DNA of 36,272 nucleotides. Origin: Diatrype stigma. Its lineage: Eukaryota; Ascomycota; Sordariomycetes; Xylariales; Diatrypaceae. The notes under the pieces were generated by a model. It did not search any database. It worked only from the letters and a program-made list of their open reading frames with translations, and was not told the origin of the DNA. The translations under genes and the position numbers were made by a program. The stretch spans positions 1 to 36,272 of the forward strand of contig JAKJXP020000191.1 of assembly GCA_022225965.2 (NCBI GenBank), in the 5' to 3' direction. Below are positions 20,593 through 31,673 of the stretch, piece after piece (position 1 is the first letter of the stretch; each line of letters starts with the position of its first letter).

Positions 20593-21011
20593 CGTCCCGG
20601 TTCTAGTGGAGGTTCCAGCACCGTGGATGTGGAGGCGATTCCCGAATATGCAGGCTGCAGTAGATGATGCTCCACCAGACCGGCTGCTAGTTGCCAGTGG
20701 CTTGTGGGATGATCCAACGATGCGATCCGTTTGTACCGAGAATGGTACCCGAGTTGACAACAAGCTGAGTTGTCGCAAATGCAGAGGGAAGTAGGGATGG
20801 GATTTGGAGCGGGATTTGGTATAGGATCCTATCACAATTCTTGCGAAGTATTTCGAAACACCTTCTAGGCGATTGCGGAGGGGGACCATGAAGAGCCGTG
20901 ATGTATAATTATGTAGGTTGGATACTGCAAGACGCGCTCTGTCGCGTTCGACAGTGGTACTTGTATTGTACATACCTACCGGCAGTAGGCAATCAGGGCA
21001 TTGGCGCATCG

Positions 21012-21043
21012 GGGCATTAGGGCATTAGGGCATTAGGGCATTG
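21012..21043. repeat. Tandem octamer GGGCATTA, four copies
   Basis: GGGCATTA is repeated, giving TTAGGGCA phases that embed the telomeric hexamer TTAGGG three times, about 420 bp upstream of the RecQ start. A looser copy (CAGGGCATTGG) lies just before, at about 20994. Confidence 0.8.
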
Positions 21044-21260
21044 GTAGGCACTAACGTGCTGGAGGTTTAGGTCTGCCATGTGCTGTACATACATGTATGT
21101 ACTTGCACACCGTGATGCATACGCGACGCACGTGACTTATAAGAAGTCGAAGTCGCGTTGAATGCATATTAAGGAAACTGCATATTAATTAGTTCAGTAG
21201 AAATTGCATACAAGCTGGCAAGCGGCCAGCCAGCCCCCCTTTTCTTCTGCCTTAATCCTG

Positions 21261-21302
21261 GACCAGGACCAGGACCAGGACCAGGACCAGGACTAGGACT
21301 AG
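21261..21302. repeat. Hexanucleotide GACCAG repeat, seven copies
   Basis: Five copies of GACCAG are followed by two of GACTAG. The two variant units differ by one C-to-T change each. Confidence 0.9.
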
Positions 21303-21587
21303 GACCTCAACGAAAAACACTCTTCCAGATGTTTTTATACATATCCTCTAGGTCTACTCAGCTTATTCAGTCTTCAAGGAACTCGGTTTCCCCCGCTACT
21401 CTTAAGTTCGATGTTAGGTACACCAGCTGACGCCGGCTCCGCGCTTCGCGCGGAGACCTTTAAGGGAATTGCTTTTTGCTGCTTATTTAAATTGGGCTAA
21501 ATAAATATTGTATTACGTAATTTGCTTGGGAATCGTATCTTTGCCCGAAAAGTAATATATTACATAATCAGCTTTAACTTAAACCTT

Positions 21588-22526
21588 TTATCGATAAGGA
21601 CCGGAATAATACTGGCAGGGAAGGGGCTGGCAAAGCCAGCCCCTTTCCTGCCAGGCTAGGCCCCTTCCAATAAAGCAAAACCGGTTCCAGCAAAGCATGT
21701 TCTTTCCAGCCGGGCCCGTTTTACCTAAGCCGGGCCTATTCCAGCAAAGCCCGTTCCACCTAAGCCGGGCCCGTTCCAACAAAGCCCGTTCCACCTAAGC
21801 CGGGCCCCTTCCAGCAAAGCCCCTTCTAACAAAGCCCCTTCTAGCAAAGCCCCTTCTAACAAAGCCCCTTCCAACAAAGCCCCTTCCAGCAAAGCCCCTT
21901 TTAATAAAGCCCCTTCCAGCAAAGCCCCTTCCAGCAAAGCCTATTCTTTCCAGCCGGGCCCGTTTTACCTAAGCCGGGCCCGTTCCAGCAAAGCCCGTAC
22001 CACCTAAGCCGGGCCCCTTCCAGCAAAGCCCCTTCTAACAAAGCCCCTTCCAGCAAAGCCCTTTCCAGCAAAGCCTGTTCTTTTCAGCCGGGCCCGTTTT
22101 ACCTAAGCCGGGCCCCTTCCAGCAAAGCCCGTTCCACCTAAGCCGGGCCCCTTCCAGCAAAGCCCCTTCCAGCAAAGCAAAGCCCTTTCCAGCAAAGCCT
22201 GTTCTTTCCAGCCGGGCCCGTTTTACCTAAGCCGGGCCCCTTCCAGCAAAGCCCCTTCCAACAAAGCAAAGCCGGTTCCAGCAAAGCCTATTCTTTCCAG
22301 CCGGGCCCGTTCCACCTAAGCCGGGCCCGTTCCAGCAAAGCCCGTTCCAGCAAAGCCCGTTCCAGCAAAGCCCGTTCCAGCAAAGCCCGTTCCAGCAAAG
22401 CCCGTTCTAGCAAAGCCAGGCCCTTTTTACTTAAGCCCGGTCCGTTGCAGCAAAGCAGGTCCGTTGCAACAAAGTAAAGCCAGGTCCGTTCCAGCCAAGC
22501 TAGTACTGTTTTAGCTTATCGATAAG
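21588..22526. repeat. 15-bp-unit minisatellite with flanking direct repeats
   Basis: The array consists of a 15-bp unit close to CCCCTTCCAGCAAAG. A longer variant block (TTCTTTCCAGCCGGGCCC plus ACCTAAGCCGGGCC) recurs near 21698, 21944, 22077, 22199 and 22287, giving higher-order periodicity. Unit variants differ mostly by C-to-T and G-to-A changes (CCAGC, CCAAC, CTAGC, CTAAC). The same 11 bases TTATCGATAAG bound the array at 21588-21598 and 22516-22526, as a target-site duplication would. Because 15 is divisible by three, the minus strand reads as short pentapeptide runs (GALLE), but no frame stays open beyond about 70 codons. Confidence 0.88.
21612..21654. repeat. 20-bp-arm hairpin at left edge of the minisatellite
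   Basis: The arm starting CTGGCAGGGAAGG (21612-21631) pairs with 21635-21654 across an AAA loop, with a single mismatch. It sits just inside the left direct repeat and could mark an element end. Confidence 0.85.
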
Positions 22527-23509
22527 AAAAGGCCCGTTACCCGTACGGACTTAGTTGCAACGCTAGGTGCACGGATCAGGATGTCGCGCGGCATTTAATT
22601 GTATACGATAATTACAAAGTAAAAACGTCGATAATTTCGGTCAAATCCTAAAATGTAAAGGGCATGAACTTTCGGAATTAAATGCATTCGAAAAGACCTT
22701 ATCGTTGTTGTGCTGCGACGTCGCGAATGCGAAAGTCTGGGGTAATTCTTTGGGCTGTGATTGGTTGGGGGAAGGTGGCTATGGCTTAATAGAATTTAGA
22801 AGTGTTAGATCGTGCCCATCACCACTCAAGTTCACGGTTGCAACTTGAACGGGGGCTGCAGTTAGACGGTGAGCACCGACACATCAAGCTCGACATTGCC
22901 CCTGTCAGCCAGAACCATTTCTTCAAGTGTAGCCATACGCAGATGAGGAGGTCACTCTGGAACCCACCTTAGGCATATAAAGCACCTTAATGTAGGTACA
23001 GGTAACATGCAGACGCCTGAATTCCTGGCAAGGCCGCTTGGCCTCCAGTCGTCCCCACACCGAGTCGTGTCTGCTCGCCAGCCTTTAAGAAGCTGAGCTG
23101 ATAGATCCTTCCGGATGAAACGGCACTTTTTGCGATTTATTGCTCGGTATCAGGTACAACTGTAACACCCCCGTTCTGCATCTTACGGCTACTCATGGGA
23201 ATGGAGTCCAGTCAACGGCCCAAACACTGTAACACAACAGACCTAGCTACTAAACGCCTCGTGGGTCGAGGGCCAGACAACGCAACTCCCCCAAGCAGGT
23301 AGACAAGCAGGTAGATACGGGCAGACCCTGACCAACCCAACGTCTCTCGCAGTTGGTAGGTGCAGTCACGTGGGGGGGAGGCACAGCACCGCAAAAGAGT
23401 TAGCTCTTAGAAGATCACCCGTACCTCCAAAGGTGAACAGACTCCGACTCGTCTTTACGCTTCACTTCATGGTTATTCAGTGTTCAATGACATCCCCTCG
23501 CTCAGCATT
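22527..23509. other. FMO upstream region, no gene seen
   Basis: No coding content is seen. A TATA-like ATATAAAG lies near 22976. The stretch from about 23100 should hold the promoter of the monooxygenase. Confidence 0.45.
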
Positions 23510-24845
23510 ATGTCTCATATTCGCGTTGCCATATCCGGCGGTGGTCTTGCAGGCGCAACCCTATTCCACGCCCTTCAACGGTTCCCTCACCTAGATGTAC
23601 ACATCTTTGAGTCTGCCGCGGCCTTCAAAGAAGCTGGAATGGCTATCGGGGTGACTCGAAATGCGCTTGCCGCTCTAGACCTCATGGGTCCTTCCGCTGT
23701 CCAGGCGCTTGAGCGCGCTGGGGCCGTTCCTATGCGCGGGGTCCGATTCATGTTGGCTGAAGGCGAAGGGCAAGGAAGTGTACTTGACGAAGTGGATGAG
23801 ATGACTTCCGGCCAACGCCTCACAAACATCGTTCATCGCGCTGCTTTTCTACAAGAACTGCTAGCGGGTGCCCCCAAACAGCGCATGCACATTTCCAAGA
23901 GGCTTGACCGAGCCGATCGAAAGGCGGATGGTTCTATCACGATGCACTTCACCGACGGAACGACACAGGATTGTGACATTCTGATCGGTGCTGACGGCAT
24001 CCACAGCACCGTTCGAAAACTCATCCTCGGCAATGACCCCGCAGCAATGCCTCGAAATACAGGCGTATGGTTGATAATGACCCTTCAGTCCTACGAAGAC
24101 GCCCAAACCAGCATTGGCGAGGGAACCATCAACTTCGAAGAAGCTCTGGAATACTCCTGGATTGGTCGCGGTGCATACATATTGCATAACCTTTTGAACG
24201 GTGGGGAGCTGGTGCAGTTCGTTGTTGCTTCCAGCGACGAGGATGTCGGCCCAGACCAATGGCATCGAACTGTTAGTGCTGAGGAGATCAAGAGACTTTA
24301 TCGAGAATGGCCACCGCAGCTTGTTAAGGCAGTAGACGAGGTATGTGGTCGTATTGAAATTGATGAATCGTGTGACATCAAATACTGATTTGTCCCAGCT
24401 ATCCTGTAAACAACCTGAGCATCGTGCTTTCTACCTTTGGGAGCACCCATCAGCTCCAACATATGTTTCTGGACCTCTTTGTATGATGGGTGACGCTGCG
24501 CACGCCACAACTCCTTGGCAAGCCTCGGGTGGTGGTATGGCTATAGAGGACAGCCTTGTACTCTCCAGTTTGCTTGGGAGGTCCAAGACCCCTGTGGAAG
24601 CTTTGGCGGCTTTGAAAGCATATGACCAAGTTCGTCGCCCACGTACACAGCGCATTGTCGAGTCGAGTCGGGGTACGGGCAACATCCTACTTGGCAACAG
24701 CGAGGATGCTTCAAAGTATGTGAAGACACCGGGGACGCTGCTTCGAAGGTGGGATTTCATCTTGGACATTGACATAGAGAAACACCTCAACGATGCTGTA
24801 ACAATTATGGATACTGAGTTGAAAGGGGCAACTACTGTATCTTGA
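23510..24845 (+). CDS. FAD-dependent monooxygenase, salicylate-hydroxylase-like
   Basis: The family is class A flavoprotein hydroxylases, which use NAD(P)H and O2 to hydroxylate aromatic acids; salicylate 1-monooxygenase is the best-known relative. Exon 1 is 23510-24340, a 58-nt intron (24341-24398, GTATGT...CCCAG, phase 0) follows, and exon 2 is 24399-24845. The protein is 425 aa, normal for the family. The start is the ATG at 23510; an upstream in-frame GTG is not a fungal start. Motifs: the dinucleotide fold GGGLAG at 10-15, a conserved R near 110 (NIVHRAAFL), DG at 162-163 (IGADGIHSTVR), and GD at 308-309 in GDAAHATTPWQASGGG, the last typical of salicylate hydroxylases. There is no signal peptide, so it should be intracellular. 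The exact substrate cannot be read from the sequence. Confidence 0.88.
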
Positions 24846-25491
24846 CCTATCAATGTCGTACTGAAAGCGTAGGGACAAGTATGACTGACTTACTGTGACT
24901 GTAGCTCTCCTAATAAATGACTTCTCGTTCCAAAGCTTAGGACGATGAGCTGCCATTGATTCCCTTGTGACTGCATCTTGGATTCTTAGTCATTCTCCAT
25001 CGTAATGTACTACAAGTAAATACTTTCTCATTATTACCAAGGCTGCGGTAATTATAATGCCTATACCATGGAAGCTTACCGTGCCGCTCATTGGCTCTGT
25101 TGTTTACCCCAAACTCTACCAATGTCCAATTACACGGTACTCCCAAGCCGCCCAAACTCGGCTTCTTCTTCCCCGGACAATGGTTGGAGGAGCCTAATCT
25201 GGCATATAATCCCGTCTGGGGCCCCTCTTCTCCGCATGCATCGACCTAGTCGTCTGGGAACAGGGGTAGCGGGTGGGGATCTTTTTGGAGAAATCGAGTC
25301 CGTTATGCCATAAGTTTGGCTTGATACGACTGCCAAGCAAGAACTGCACGATTACCGAGAGAGATGCTCGTATTGTTATACGTATAAATACTGTACCGCA
25401 GGAGTCCTTGGCTACTAGGTAGGAATGCCTCTCCTCGTCTGTTGACTGGAGTTACAGCGTTACTGGTGTATTATTCCAACCATAGGTAGTA
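24846..25491. other. Spacer with GH79 promoter
   Basis: No gene. A TATA-like CGTATAAATA lies at 25380-25389, about 100 bp before the GH79 start, in a plausible position for its promoter. Confidence 0.45.
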
Positions 25492-27282
25492 ATGTCCGTA
25501 CTGACGCAAATTGTTCTGGCCCTCGCAGCCATTGCGGGCCAAGTAGCGCTGGCTCAAGATGACAACAGCGTGTTGGAGATTGACGTTCCTTCGGGCCTTG
25601 CGACGCGGCGGCTGCTCCCCGACGTCTACGGATATTCGATTGAGCCCATATGGGTGAATACATTCGCCTCGACACCCAAGACAGCAAAACTTCTACAGAC
25701 CATTGCCGACGTGACCGGTGTGCCGCCGCCTATCCGCGTTGGGGGCACCACTGCAGACCAGACGTACATCTTCCCCCGGCTCAACTCCACCAACGCGTCG
25801 ATGGCTGCTCTTCCTAAGCTCCCCGATGCGAATCGGCTCGAGATCACACCCGGCTGGTTTCGCACCTGGGGGAAGTACTTTCCCGAGGGAACGCGACTGA
25901 TCTACACGCTGAACCTTGCGGCCAACGAGTCCCAGTGGGCCAACGCCGTCGCGCAGGCTGAGGCCGCGTGGGCGGGGCTCGGAGAGGACCTTGCCATGTT
26001 TGAACTGGGCAACGAGATCGACCATTTCATCAACAAAGGCTGGAGAGGTTCGGATTGGGGCGTCGAGACGTACTCGGAGCAGTTCCGCAACCTGACAGGT
26101 CAGATTACCGCGTCGGACTGGTATAAGCAGGCCAGCACGCCTCCCAAGTTCCAGGCAGCCGTATTTGCCGATCCACCGTGGGTGTCTGACCAGCAAGACG
26201 AGGTCGACGATTTCGACATTCGCAATCTGACGCGCGACGGAGGGGGTGGCCTCGCTGCCACAGAGCGTGACATTATCGGTAGCTACGCGACGCACCTTTA
26301 CCCCCAGTCGACATGCGATGCAGCGCGATGGCAGCGCATGCGACTGGACCTCCTCTCCGACCACACGACGCTGTGGCGCAACGTGTCGCAATACGCGCTG
26401 GAGGCGGAGGCAGCCGACAAAGCGGGCGCGACTCTCGTCATGGGCGAGACCAACTCAGTCAGCTGCGGCGGTCGTAGCGGCATCAGCGATACGTTCGGCG
26501 CAGCACTGTGGGGCGTTGATTATGTGCTGATGGACGCTAGTATCGGCGTTTCCAAGACATACTTCCATCTCGGCGCACAGTCCGAGTACAGCAGCTTCAC
26601 GCCGCTTGCCTACGAATACAAGAACGAGTCGCTGACTGCGGGCATCCGGCCGGGGTGGTACGCGCACTACTTCCTCGCCAAGGTCGTGGCGTCCACCTCA
26701 GATGACGAGGAGGAGGAGCTGGGAGTGGCCGGCATCCCCAGCGCAAATTCGAGCTCGCTGAGCGGTTACGCCGTGTATTCCCGAAATGCCGACGAGGAGC
26801 AAGCCCTAAAGAAGCTTGTTTTCCTCGACATGGGTGTGTGGAACGGAACCGAGGGGCTGAGCAACCCAAGCACGCTTAGTGTCACGGACGGAGAAATATT
26901 CAGTGAAGGCGAGCGGCCAACCCGTCAGTTACGCGTGGCCACTTCGTGGGCGCCGGGCCTCCAAGTTCGTGTCTCGCGGCTCGCGGGCCCTGGGACCAAT
27001 GCCAAGAGTGAGATCACGGTGTCGGGCGTAAGCTTCGACCCGGAGACGGGAGACAAGATCGGCGAAGATGAAGAAGAGGCGTTGACAGTAGGAGAGAATG
27101 GAATTGTTGAGTTCGAAGTGGACCGGGCCCAGGGTATCTTGCTGCAAGTCAGCGATAACCCCGAAAGTGAGGGTGATGATCCTGAGCAAGTCGGTGAATC
27201 AGGTGCCATTGTTACGAAATCAGTCTCGGCCTGGGCCGGCTTGGCCATGGGCATTTTTTCTGGCTTTGCCTTGGTTCTGTAG
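25492..27282 (+). CDS. Secreted GH79 family beta-glucuronidase-like glycosidase
   Basis: This 596-aa intronless gene encodes a protein with an N-terminal signal peptide (hydrophobic residues 5-20, cleavage expected after ALA at about 19-21). The glycosidase family 79 catalytic pair is visible: the acid/base E175 in ELGNEIDHF and the nucleophile E319 in VMGETNSVSCGG. Other GH79 features are IRVGGTTADQ near 81-90 and a beta-sandwich C-terminal domain. Several NxS/T sequons suggest N-glycosylation. The last 18 residues (WAGLAMGIFSGFALVL region) are hydrophobic and follow a small-residue stretch, as in a GPI-attachment signal. The enzyme would therefore act at the cell surface or wall. Fungal GH79 members remove glucuronic or 4-O-methyl-glucuronic acid from arabinogalactan and similar glycans; the exact activity is not decidable here. 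Confidence 0.9.
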   Translation: MSVLTQIVLALAAIAGQVALAQDDNSVLEIDVPSGLATRRLLPDVYGYSIEPIWVNTFASTPKTAKLLQTIADVTGVPPPIRVGGTTADQTYIFPRLNSTNASMAALPKLPDANRLEITPGWFRTWGKYFPEGTRLIYTLNLAANESQWANAVAQAEAAWAGLGEDLAMFELGNEIDHFINKGWRGSDWGVETYSEQFRNLTGQITASDWYKQASTPPKFQAAVFADPPWVSDQQDEVDDFDIRNLTRDGGGGLAATERDIIGSYATHLYPQSTCDAARWQRMRLDLLSDHTTLWRNVSQYALEAEAADKAGATLVMGETNSVSCGGRSGISDTFGAALWGVDYVLMDASIGVSKTYFHLGAQSEYSSFTPLAYEYKNESLTAGIRPGWYAHYFLAKVVASTSDDEEEELGVAGIPSANSSSLSGYAVYSRNADEEQALKKLVFLDMGVWNGTEGLSNPSTLSVTDGEIFSEGERPTRQLRVATSWAPGLQVRVSRLAGPGTNAKSEITVSGVSFDPETGDKIGEDEEEALTVGENGIVEFEVDRAQGILLQVSDNPESEGDDPEQVGESGAIVTKSVSAWAGLAMGIFSGFALVL

Positions 27283-27549
27283 ACGATATAGTTGAGACAG
27301 GATGGACCCTATGACATATGCATGGGAAGCGGCCAAGCCTGCATTGTACAGGATATAATTGAATTCCCGATCGCTCGAAGCTCAACATCATTCTACCAGC
27401 TGTCACGGCTTGCCCCAGACTATACCCTAAGCAGCTCGGTGGGCCTGGGTGTGATCTTTCATGAGGTTTGGTCTCGTCGGGTCTATATGATTTGTATGTA
27501 TATGAAAAGTCGCCCATTCTTGAGATACCTAGAGTTTACATCTATGGTC

Positions 27550-29111
27550 TTAGTGATTCTCCTGGTTTGCCATCTCCTCCTTATGGAAGAGGTTGTCGCC
27601 TGTGAAAGTTAAGCCTAGCCGATCCTCGCCGATTCTGAAGGCATCAGGGAACCACCTCCTCAACTCTTCGTCATCTTGGCCTTCCATCATAGCAACCAAC
27701 GCGTTTGCGCATTTCCAGCAACTGACCATACCGTGCCCCTGGAAGCTACACGACATCCACATACCTGGCTCGCCGGGCATCTCCCCAACGAAGGGATAGC
27801 CATCGGCGCTGTAGCCCATGATGCCAGTCCACTCCCTGCGTATGCGCCCGTCCGGGTGGTCTTCTCCCCAGCTATCCCCGAAGTATCTCGGAAGGCTATC
27901 ATATAAATACCCGCCTATCGCCTTATCCAGAACCGTGTCATCGGTCGTGCCCCACTCCCCGATGCCTTCCTCAGGTGCAGCGACTCCCCCTCCGCCAATG
28001 ACGATATCTCCCTCGAAGCGAGAGCCCTTCGGCCGCGGTATCATGTACTCGTAGCCATCCTTGTAGACAAAGCTATATGATGCGGGTAGTCCCTCCTGCG
28101 GCATATTCCGCCCCGGGCGTTGTGCCGTGATCTGTCCGCGTAATGGAACTATGATCCCCTGGAGCTTCCTTGCCAATCGAGCGGTATACCCATTGGTTGC
28201 AAGAACCAACGTTTTCGCTTGTACGATTCCTCTTGCCGTATGTACTCTCCACTCCCCATCGTCTGATTTCGCGATATCCAACGCGGGCGTCTTTGTCTGC
28301 AAGTTCAAGCCCTTTTCAAGACACTTCCGCAGCAGCCCCACAACGAACCGATACGCGTTGATGCTCCCCGCCTCGTAGCTGATCCCACCACAGACGCCGT
28401 CATCGTCCCCCTTTCCGCAATAGTACTTTTCTCGGACTTCGTCGGGGGTGTGCACCGTATACACCGACGCATCGTCCCCAGGCATTGCGTCCTGCATAGC
28501 CTTCAGGACCGATAAGTCTAGCTCCCACTGCGCGGCGTCGTACACCACGTCGACGGTTTCGCAGGGGTGGCTATCGCATGGTATGGCGTACTCACGCGCG
28601 AAGGCGTGCACGGCGCGGATGTTGGCCAGCTCGAGGCGTGCAATCTGCGCCGCCATCTCCGTGCCATGTGCTTGCACGTTGTGCATGAAGAAGCGGTACG
28701 ATGCCGCCTTCGTATGTCCGCCTACGTCTCACGATGCCAATCTGGTCAGCTCCAATCAACTCACCATTGGTGTCAAAGGATAAGATCATGGTGGTGACGA
28801 CATTACCGAGGGGGGCAAAGTGGGAAAAGGCAACTTGATAATCGCAGCGTCCCCTCACCATTTCTTCCCGTTGCGCCGGAGCATGCCTGCCGCGCCTCGA
28901 GCATCACAATACTTCGAGTCGGGTCATTGTGAAGCAGGTTCCAGGCGACGGTGGCGCCCGTCATGCCGCTCCCGATAACAACCACGTCGGCTTGTTCGGG
29001 TAGCGACTCGGTGGAGCGTAGGTCTGCAATCTCATCCGGCGGATCCTGCCAGTAGGACAGCGTCGGGTTGTCGCGGGGTAGCGTGACTGGGATGGCGGCT
29101 CGCTTGTCCAT
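27550..29111 (-). CDS. FAD-dependent oxidoreductase, DAO family (amine-oxidase-like)
   Basis: The family includes PuuB-type gamma-glutamylputrescine oxidases and other amine or amino-acid oxidases; it releases an aldehyde or keto product and H2O2. Exon 1 is 28859-29111, the intron is 28722-28858 (137 nt, GTGAGG...GTAG), and exon 2 is 27550-28721. The split codon restores the family motif GRNGGH at 82-87. The protein is 474 aa. Motifs: VIGSGMTG with the Rossmann glycines at 47, 49 and 52; E72 in LEARQACSGATG for the FAD ribose; later VLATNGYTA, GGGGVAAPEEG, IMGYSADGYPFVGEMPG and SFQGHGM. It is the intact counterpart of the broken family member at 14.4-16.0 kb, although the two differ in many positions and are not recent duplicates. 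The aldehyde dehydrogenase gene lies 732 bp upstream on the same strand. Confidence 0.88.
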
Positions 29112-29843
29112 GATATCGGGAGCAGGTCTTAATCGCGAACATAGATCAGTATGAGAGAGGATATGTAGCCAGAATGGGCGTGTATAAACTAGGTTAGGTA
29201 AACTAGGTGACTAGAGTTCAGGATGTTTTGGTCCAGACAGTTGCCTTGGACGAACCATTATAATGGGAAAGATCGACTATGGATACACAGTCCACTGCTA
29301 AGTAAGCACGGGCTATACTTGCCCTTCGTGGTAAGTCAAATTACCTATCTATACTCCGTACTTTGTAGTTGGAAGGCACTTGCTACTATCTCAGAAGTGC
29401 TTATCTGTGGTCACTTGCAAAGTACTGGGCAGCTGATCGATATTCTCCGAATACCGGATAAGGGGACCGTCCTATCGTGACATAGCCTAGCGCATATATA
29501 CGCCACAGCAGCTCGTGCCATCGACTTCACCGCAGGGGACGCAGGGAACTTCTTCCAAGACATATGCAGCAGGTTGGTAGTTTGGTGCAAGTCGTACAGC
29601 TCCACGCACAGCTGGCCGCGAACTCTGGAATTGAGGGGCAGAAGCAATACGGTCATACGGCCCCCTTTGCTTGATAGTTGGCTATCTGCAGGTGTTATCT
29701 GCAAGTAATACCTACTTACAAATGCTGCTCATGCACAAGTGCTGCTGTCACAATGGTCAAGGCCATCCAAGCACTTTATTTTCCAGCACCCAACCCGAAC
29801 CGAATCATAATCATCATTCTCAATACGCCGGTCATCCTCGTCA
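29112..29843. other. Spacer between aldehyde dehydrogenase and oxidase genes
   Basis: It holds the aldehyde dehydrogenase 3' end and the oxidase promoter. No gene is seen. Confidence 0.5.
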
Positions 29844-31673
29844 TCATGACCCGGGCGCCCACGGAAACGGCTCACTCGAGCTATGCACCGTGACCAGCTT
29901 GTGAGTGAGGAACTCGGCGATGCCGTGGGCGCAGTTCTGGGTGCCCCACCCACTACCCTTCACGGCGCCCAGGGGCACAGCGGGCTGGTCGTTGGGGGTG
30001 CAGCTGTTGACGTGGACGGCGCCGAACTCGAGGCGGTGGCGGGCGATCTTGTAGGCGCGCAGCACGTCCTCGGACCAGATCGCGGCCACGAGCCCATAGG
30101 TGCTATCATTGGCGAGCGCAACGGCCTCGTCCTCATCGGCTACGATGTACAGCGTCGCTGACGGCCCGAACGACTCCGTGTCGCGCAGCCGGTCCCCGCG
30201 CAGCACGCCCGTCACAATCGTCGGCCGCAGGCCCGTCTTCTGTGCGCCAAGGAATGCGTTATCGCCTACGATGTACTGGGCCCCGTTCTGCCGCGCCTCC
30301 TCGAGCAGCGCGTGGGCCCTGTCCGCGAAGTTCTTACTCGCTGCCGAGCCGAACCCGTTGCCGTACCGCGTCGAAACCTCTTCTTTCAACAGGCCGATGA
30401 ACTCCTCCGCGACCTCCTTGACGACGATGATGCGTTCCGTTGAGAAACAGACCTGTTGAGACCAAAGTCCTAACATCAACAAATGGCCAATGTTGGGAAG
30501 CTATCGAGATACCACGGGAAGCATTTGTCTAACATGTTCAGGGACAAGAAAGGGGGTGGAATCGTAGATCGGGGGCTGATGGAACATGTCTTTTGGATAC
30601 AAGTGGAAAAGGGACCCCGGCTGCTTGGATGGTTGTTTACCTGTCCGTGATGGAGGAAGGCGCCGAAGGCAGCAAACTGTACCGCCTTCTTTAGATTGGC
30701 ATCTTTGAGGACGATGAAGGGACACTTCCCACCGAGCTCCATCAGGATGGGCTTCATGTGCTTGGCGGCGGTGATTCCGATCTGGCGTCCAATGGGGGCG
30801 CTACCGATGAACTCGACCTTGCGAATAGCCGGGTGGGCGATAATGGCCTCAGTGACGGCAGCGGCATCCTCGCGGCGCGCCATAACCATGTTAACGGCAC
30901 CCCTGGGCAGGCCGGCATCCTCGAAGACCTGGACTATGAGGCGGTACACCGCGGGACACATCTCCGACGCCTTCAGAACGACGGTGCAGCCGGCTGCCAA
31001 CGCCGAGAACATGCCGCGAGGACCAAGGATGGCAGGGCTACATCATCAGTCCCATCACATTTTGAAACGGCTAAGTTAGCACACTGTTCTCCTTGCCATT
31101 GCCTCCTCTCCAAAAGCTCGCGGGGAAGAGCAATCATCAATGCAGGGAGAGGGGTGCGGCAAAGGGGGCTAAATCGTTGAGACAAAGAACTGCTCACCTA
31201 TTCCAGGGCGGGATGATTAGTACGGGGCCCACAGGGTGCCTGACGCTGAGGTAGAGGCTGTCGCCCTCGACGGGTGGCATCGCGCCAGTGAGGGCGACGG
31301 TTGTGGCAGCGGCGATCTCACGGGTAGTCTCGGCGCCACGGAATACCAGGAAGCGGCCTAACTCGATCATGCACGACGTCTCGAGCACCTGCATCTGGGC
31401 GATCTGTTCGATCCGGCTCTCAATCAGGTCTGCGGCACGGAGCAGAATACGGCGCCGCTCAGCGTGCGACGTCTGACTCCATGCGGGGAAGGCGGCCACC
31501 GCAGCCTCAACCGCCGCCAAGGCATCCGCCTCATCAGCCCCCTGCGCGTAGTGGGCTAACCGGCCCTCGGCCGCGTGGATCACCTCGATATACCGCTCGG
31601 GCTGCAGCGGGCGCGCTTCCCCGTTTACCCAGAGGGGCACGACCTGCTTGCCGGCGTGTTCGACGAAAGGCAT
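29844..31673 (-). CDS. NAD(P)-dependent aldehyde dehydrogenase
   Basis: It oxidises an aldehyde to the acid. Exons are 31198-31673, 30641-31037 and 29844-30452. The introns, 31038-31197 (160 nt) and 30453-30640 (188 nt), begin GTGAGC and GTAAAC and end TAG and CAG. Joined, they give 493 aa, normal for the superfamily. Joining exons 1 and 2 restores the family motif PPWNSPAILG. K181 (VLKASE) contacts the cofactor, and G237 lies in the FIGSAPIG fold. General base E259 is in MELGGKCP, and nucleophile C293 is in GQVCFSTER, right after the second splice. The HHGQ.CFSTER wording resembles the vanillin/salicylaldehyde dehydrogenase branch. The C-terminal blocks (ESFGPSATL, LANDSTYGL, GAVHVNS) are complete. 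There is no targeting peptide. Confidence 0.9.

Larger units (their letters stand above)
20593..21587. other. RecQ upstream region, no gene seen
   Basis: It holds the RecQ promoter and two short tandem repeats listed separately. A compact hairpin, CTCCGCGC-TTC-GCGCGGAG, lies at 21437-21455. From about 21460 the sequence turns AT-rich. Confidence 0.5.

Noticed and set aside
21725..21937. Pentapeptide-repeat protein (GALLE repeats) on the minus strand
   Set aside because: The 15-bp DNA unit makes any open frame look pentapeptide-like. The frame closes after about 70 codons, has no flanking domain, and the units vary in length and sequence at the DNA level.
25693..26391. 232-codon open frame antisense to the GH79 gene
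   Set aside because: It is an open shadow of a codon-biased GC-rich gene; the sense strand has a signal peptide and catalytic motifs.
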